In this document: piece after piece, positions 14,466-15,442 of the stretch
How the letters are laid out: every line of letters starts with the position of its first letter
Position numbering within the stretch: the first letter of the stretch is position 1
Assembly (NCBI GenBank): GCA_900554095.1
Contig: USGC01000023.1
Coordinates: 1-15,442 of the forward strand
Direction of reading: 5' to 3'
From: an uncultured bacterium
GTDB lineage: Bacteria; Cyanobacteriota; Vampirovibrionia; Gastranaerophilales; Gastranaerophilaceae
DNA length: 15,442 nucleotides
Position numbers and translations under genes: made by a program
Notes under the pieces: generated by a model
The model's input: the letters and a program-made list of their open reading frames with translations, nothing else
What the model was told of the DNA's origin: nothing
Database searches by the model: none

Positions 14466-15442
14466 ATGGAAAGCTTAAGAGATAAGTATGAAGTAGTTAT
14501 AGGGCTTGAAGTCCACGCACAGCTTAAAACTAAATCAAAGATTTTTGCGCCGGACGGAACTGAATTCGGTAAAGAACCAAATTCGCAAACCTGCCCGATT
14601 ACTCTGGGAATGCCCGGTGTACTGCCTGTTTTAAACAAAGAAGTTGTGAATATGGGTATTCTTACAGGTCTTGCTCTTAATTGTGAAATTCCGGAACGCT
14701 GTAAATTCGATAGAAAACAGTATTTTTATCCTGACTTGCCAAAAGGTTATCAGATTTCACAATATGATGAACCTATTTGTGTAAATGGATATCTTGATTT
14801 ACACGGAAAAAGAATAGGCATTACACGTGCTCACTTGGAAGAAGATGCCGGAAAGCTTGTTCACGCAGGGGCTGCCGGTATTGCCGGATCTGCTTATTCG
14901 CTTGTTGACCTTAACCGTGCCGGGACTCCGCTTTTGGAAATCGTTTCTGAGCCTGATATGCGTTCAAGCGATGAAGCTAAAGAATACATGGAAGAACTTC
15001 GCAACATCGTCAGATACATAGGCGTGTGCGACGGCAACCTTGAAGAAGGTTCAATGAGATGTGATGCAAATATTTCGATTATGCCAAAAGGTTCAAAGAC
15101 TTTCGGTACCCGCGCTGAAATTAAAAACGTAAACAGCTTTAAAGCTTTGCAAAGAGCTATCGAATACGAAATTGACCGCCAAATCGATATTGTCGAAGAA
15201 GGCGGCGAAGTTGTTCAGGAAACAAGACTTTGGGATGATAACGAAGGTATTACAAAATCGATGCGCGGTAAAGAAGATGCGCATGATTACAGATATTTCC
15301 CTGAACCAGACCTGATGCCTTTGAAGATTTCACGCGAGTGGGTTGAAGAAATTCGTTCTAAAATGCCGGAACTTCCGAGGGCAAAACGCCAAAGATATAT
15401 GGATATAGGTTTGAGCGAATACGATGCGGCTGTCATTGTTTA
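14466..15442 (+). CDS. gatB: Aspartyl/glutamyl-tRNA(Asn/Gln) amidotransferase subunit B, 3' end beyond window
   Basis: The first 325 residues, open to the window edge; complete GatB is about 475-500 residues. With GatA and GatC it amidates misacylated Glu-tRNA(Gln) and Asp-tRNA(Asn). The signature IGLEVHAQL is at 12-20 (metal-site residues E15 and H17), the family LGMPGVLPVLN at 47-57, RKQYFYPDLPKGYQISQYD at 83-101, the second metal/active-site segment HLEEDAGKLVH at 123-133 and DYRYFPEPDL at 274-283. The usual second Cys of the CPVC motif is replaced (TCPITLG, residues 42-48). It closely resembles cyanobacterial GatB as I remember it. AAGGAG lies just upstream of the ATG. gatA and gatC are not in the window. 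The missing tail (YqeY-like domain) is an artefact of the cut, not a truncation. Confidence 0.97.
   Translation, partial: MESLRDKYEVVIGLEVHAQLKTKSKIFAPDGTEFGKEPNSQTCPITLGMPGVLPVLNKEVVNMGILTGLALNCEIPERCKFDRKQYFYPDLPKGYQISQYDEPICVNGYLDLHGKRIGITRAHLEEDAGKLVHAGAAGIAGSAYSLVDLNRAGTPLLEIVSEPDMRSSDEAKEYMEELRNIVRYIGVCDGNLEEGSMRCDANISIMPKGSKTFGTRAEIKNVNSFKALQRAIEYEIDRQIDIVEEGGEVVQETRLWDDNEGITKSMRGKEDAHDYRYFPEPDLMPLKISREWVEEIRSKMPELPRAKRQRYMDIGLSEYDAAVIV

Overview
The window reads as a piece of bacterial chromosome, AT-rich and densely coded, most likely from a non-photosynthetic relative of Cyanobacteria (Vampirovibrionia/Melainabacteria, probably a gut Gastranaerophilales). This is an inference from remembered family features. 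GatB and NadC have a cyanobacterial flavour, there is a CpcE-like HEAT protein, and five family-less proteins share an N-terminal Phe-x-Gly-like motif that I associate with that group. No photosynthesis gene, tRNA, rRNA, CRISPR array, insertion sequence or integrase was seen.

Layout. 1-65: an (ATTTT)n tract running off the left edge, just upstream of a long coiled-coil protein (118-1518). 1544-3001 (-): a CPA1-type K+ or Na+/H+ antiporter with a C-terminal RCK_C domain; its start codon lies in a perfect 12-bp inverted repeat. 3112-3780 (+): an unknown protein whose 3' end overlaps by 47 bp that of a 621-residue protein (3734-5599, -) carrying a zinc-metallopeptidase signature like anthrax lethal factor. 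5686-6276 (-): a secreted ankyrin-repeat protein. 6329-6997 (-): a NarL/FixJ response regulator. The last three genes share a strand and may be partly co-transcribed.

A 238-bp divergent intergenic region with inverted repeats separates the regulator from nadB-nadC (7236-9672, +; L-aspartate oxidase and quinolinate phosphoribosyltransferase, overlapping by 11 bp if nadC uses the TTG start), two steps of de novo NAD synthesis. Next come two small membrane proteins that look like tandem paralogs (9802-11321), closed by a strong Rho-independent terminator (11331-11356).

The right part is a tight operon (11465-14383, +): HEAT-repeat protein, queC (preQ0 synthesis), a DUF366-like protein and a SPOR-domain membrane protein, with junctions of -8, +1 and +1 bases. 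gatB (14466 to beyond the right edge) follows with its own ribosome binding site and possible promoter.

The housekeeping genes (nadB, nadC, queC, gatB, antiporter) are conventional. The novelty lies in the lineage-specific proteins: a shared N-terminal motif, a candidate lethal-factor-like protease without a signal peptide, and possible translational-control structures ahead of the antiporter and protease genes.
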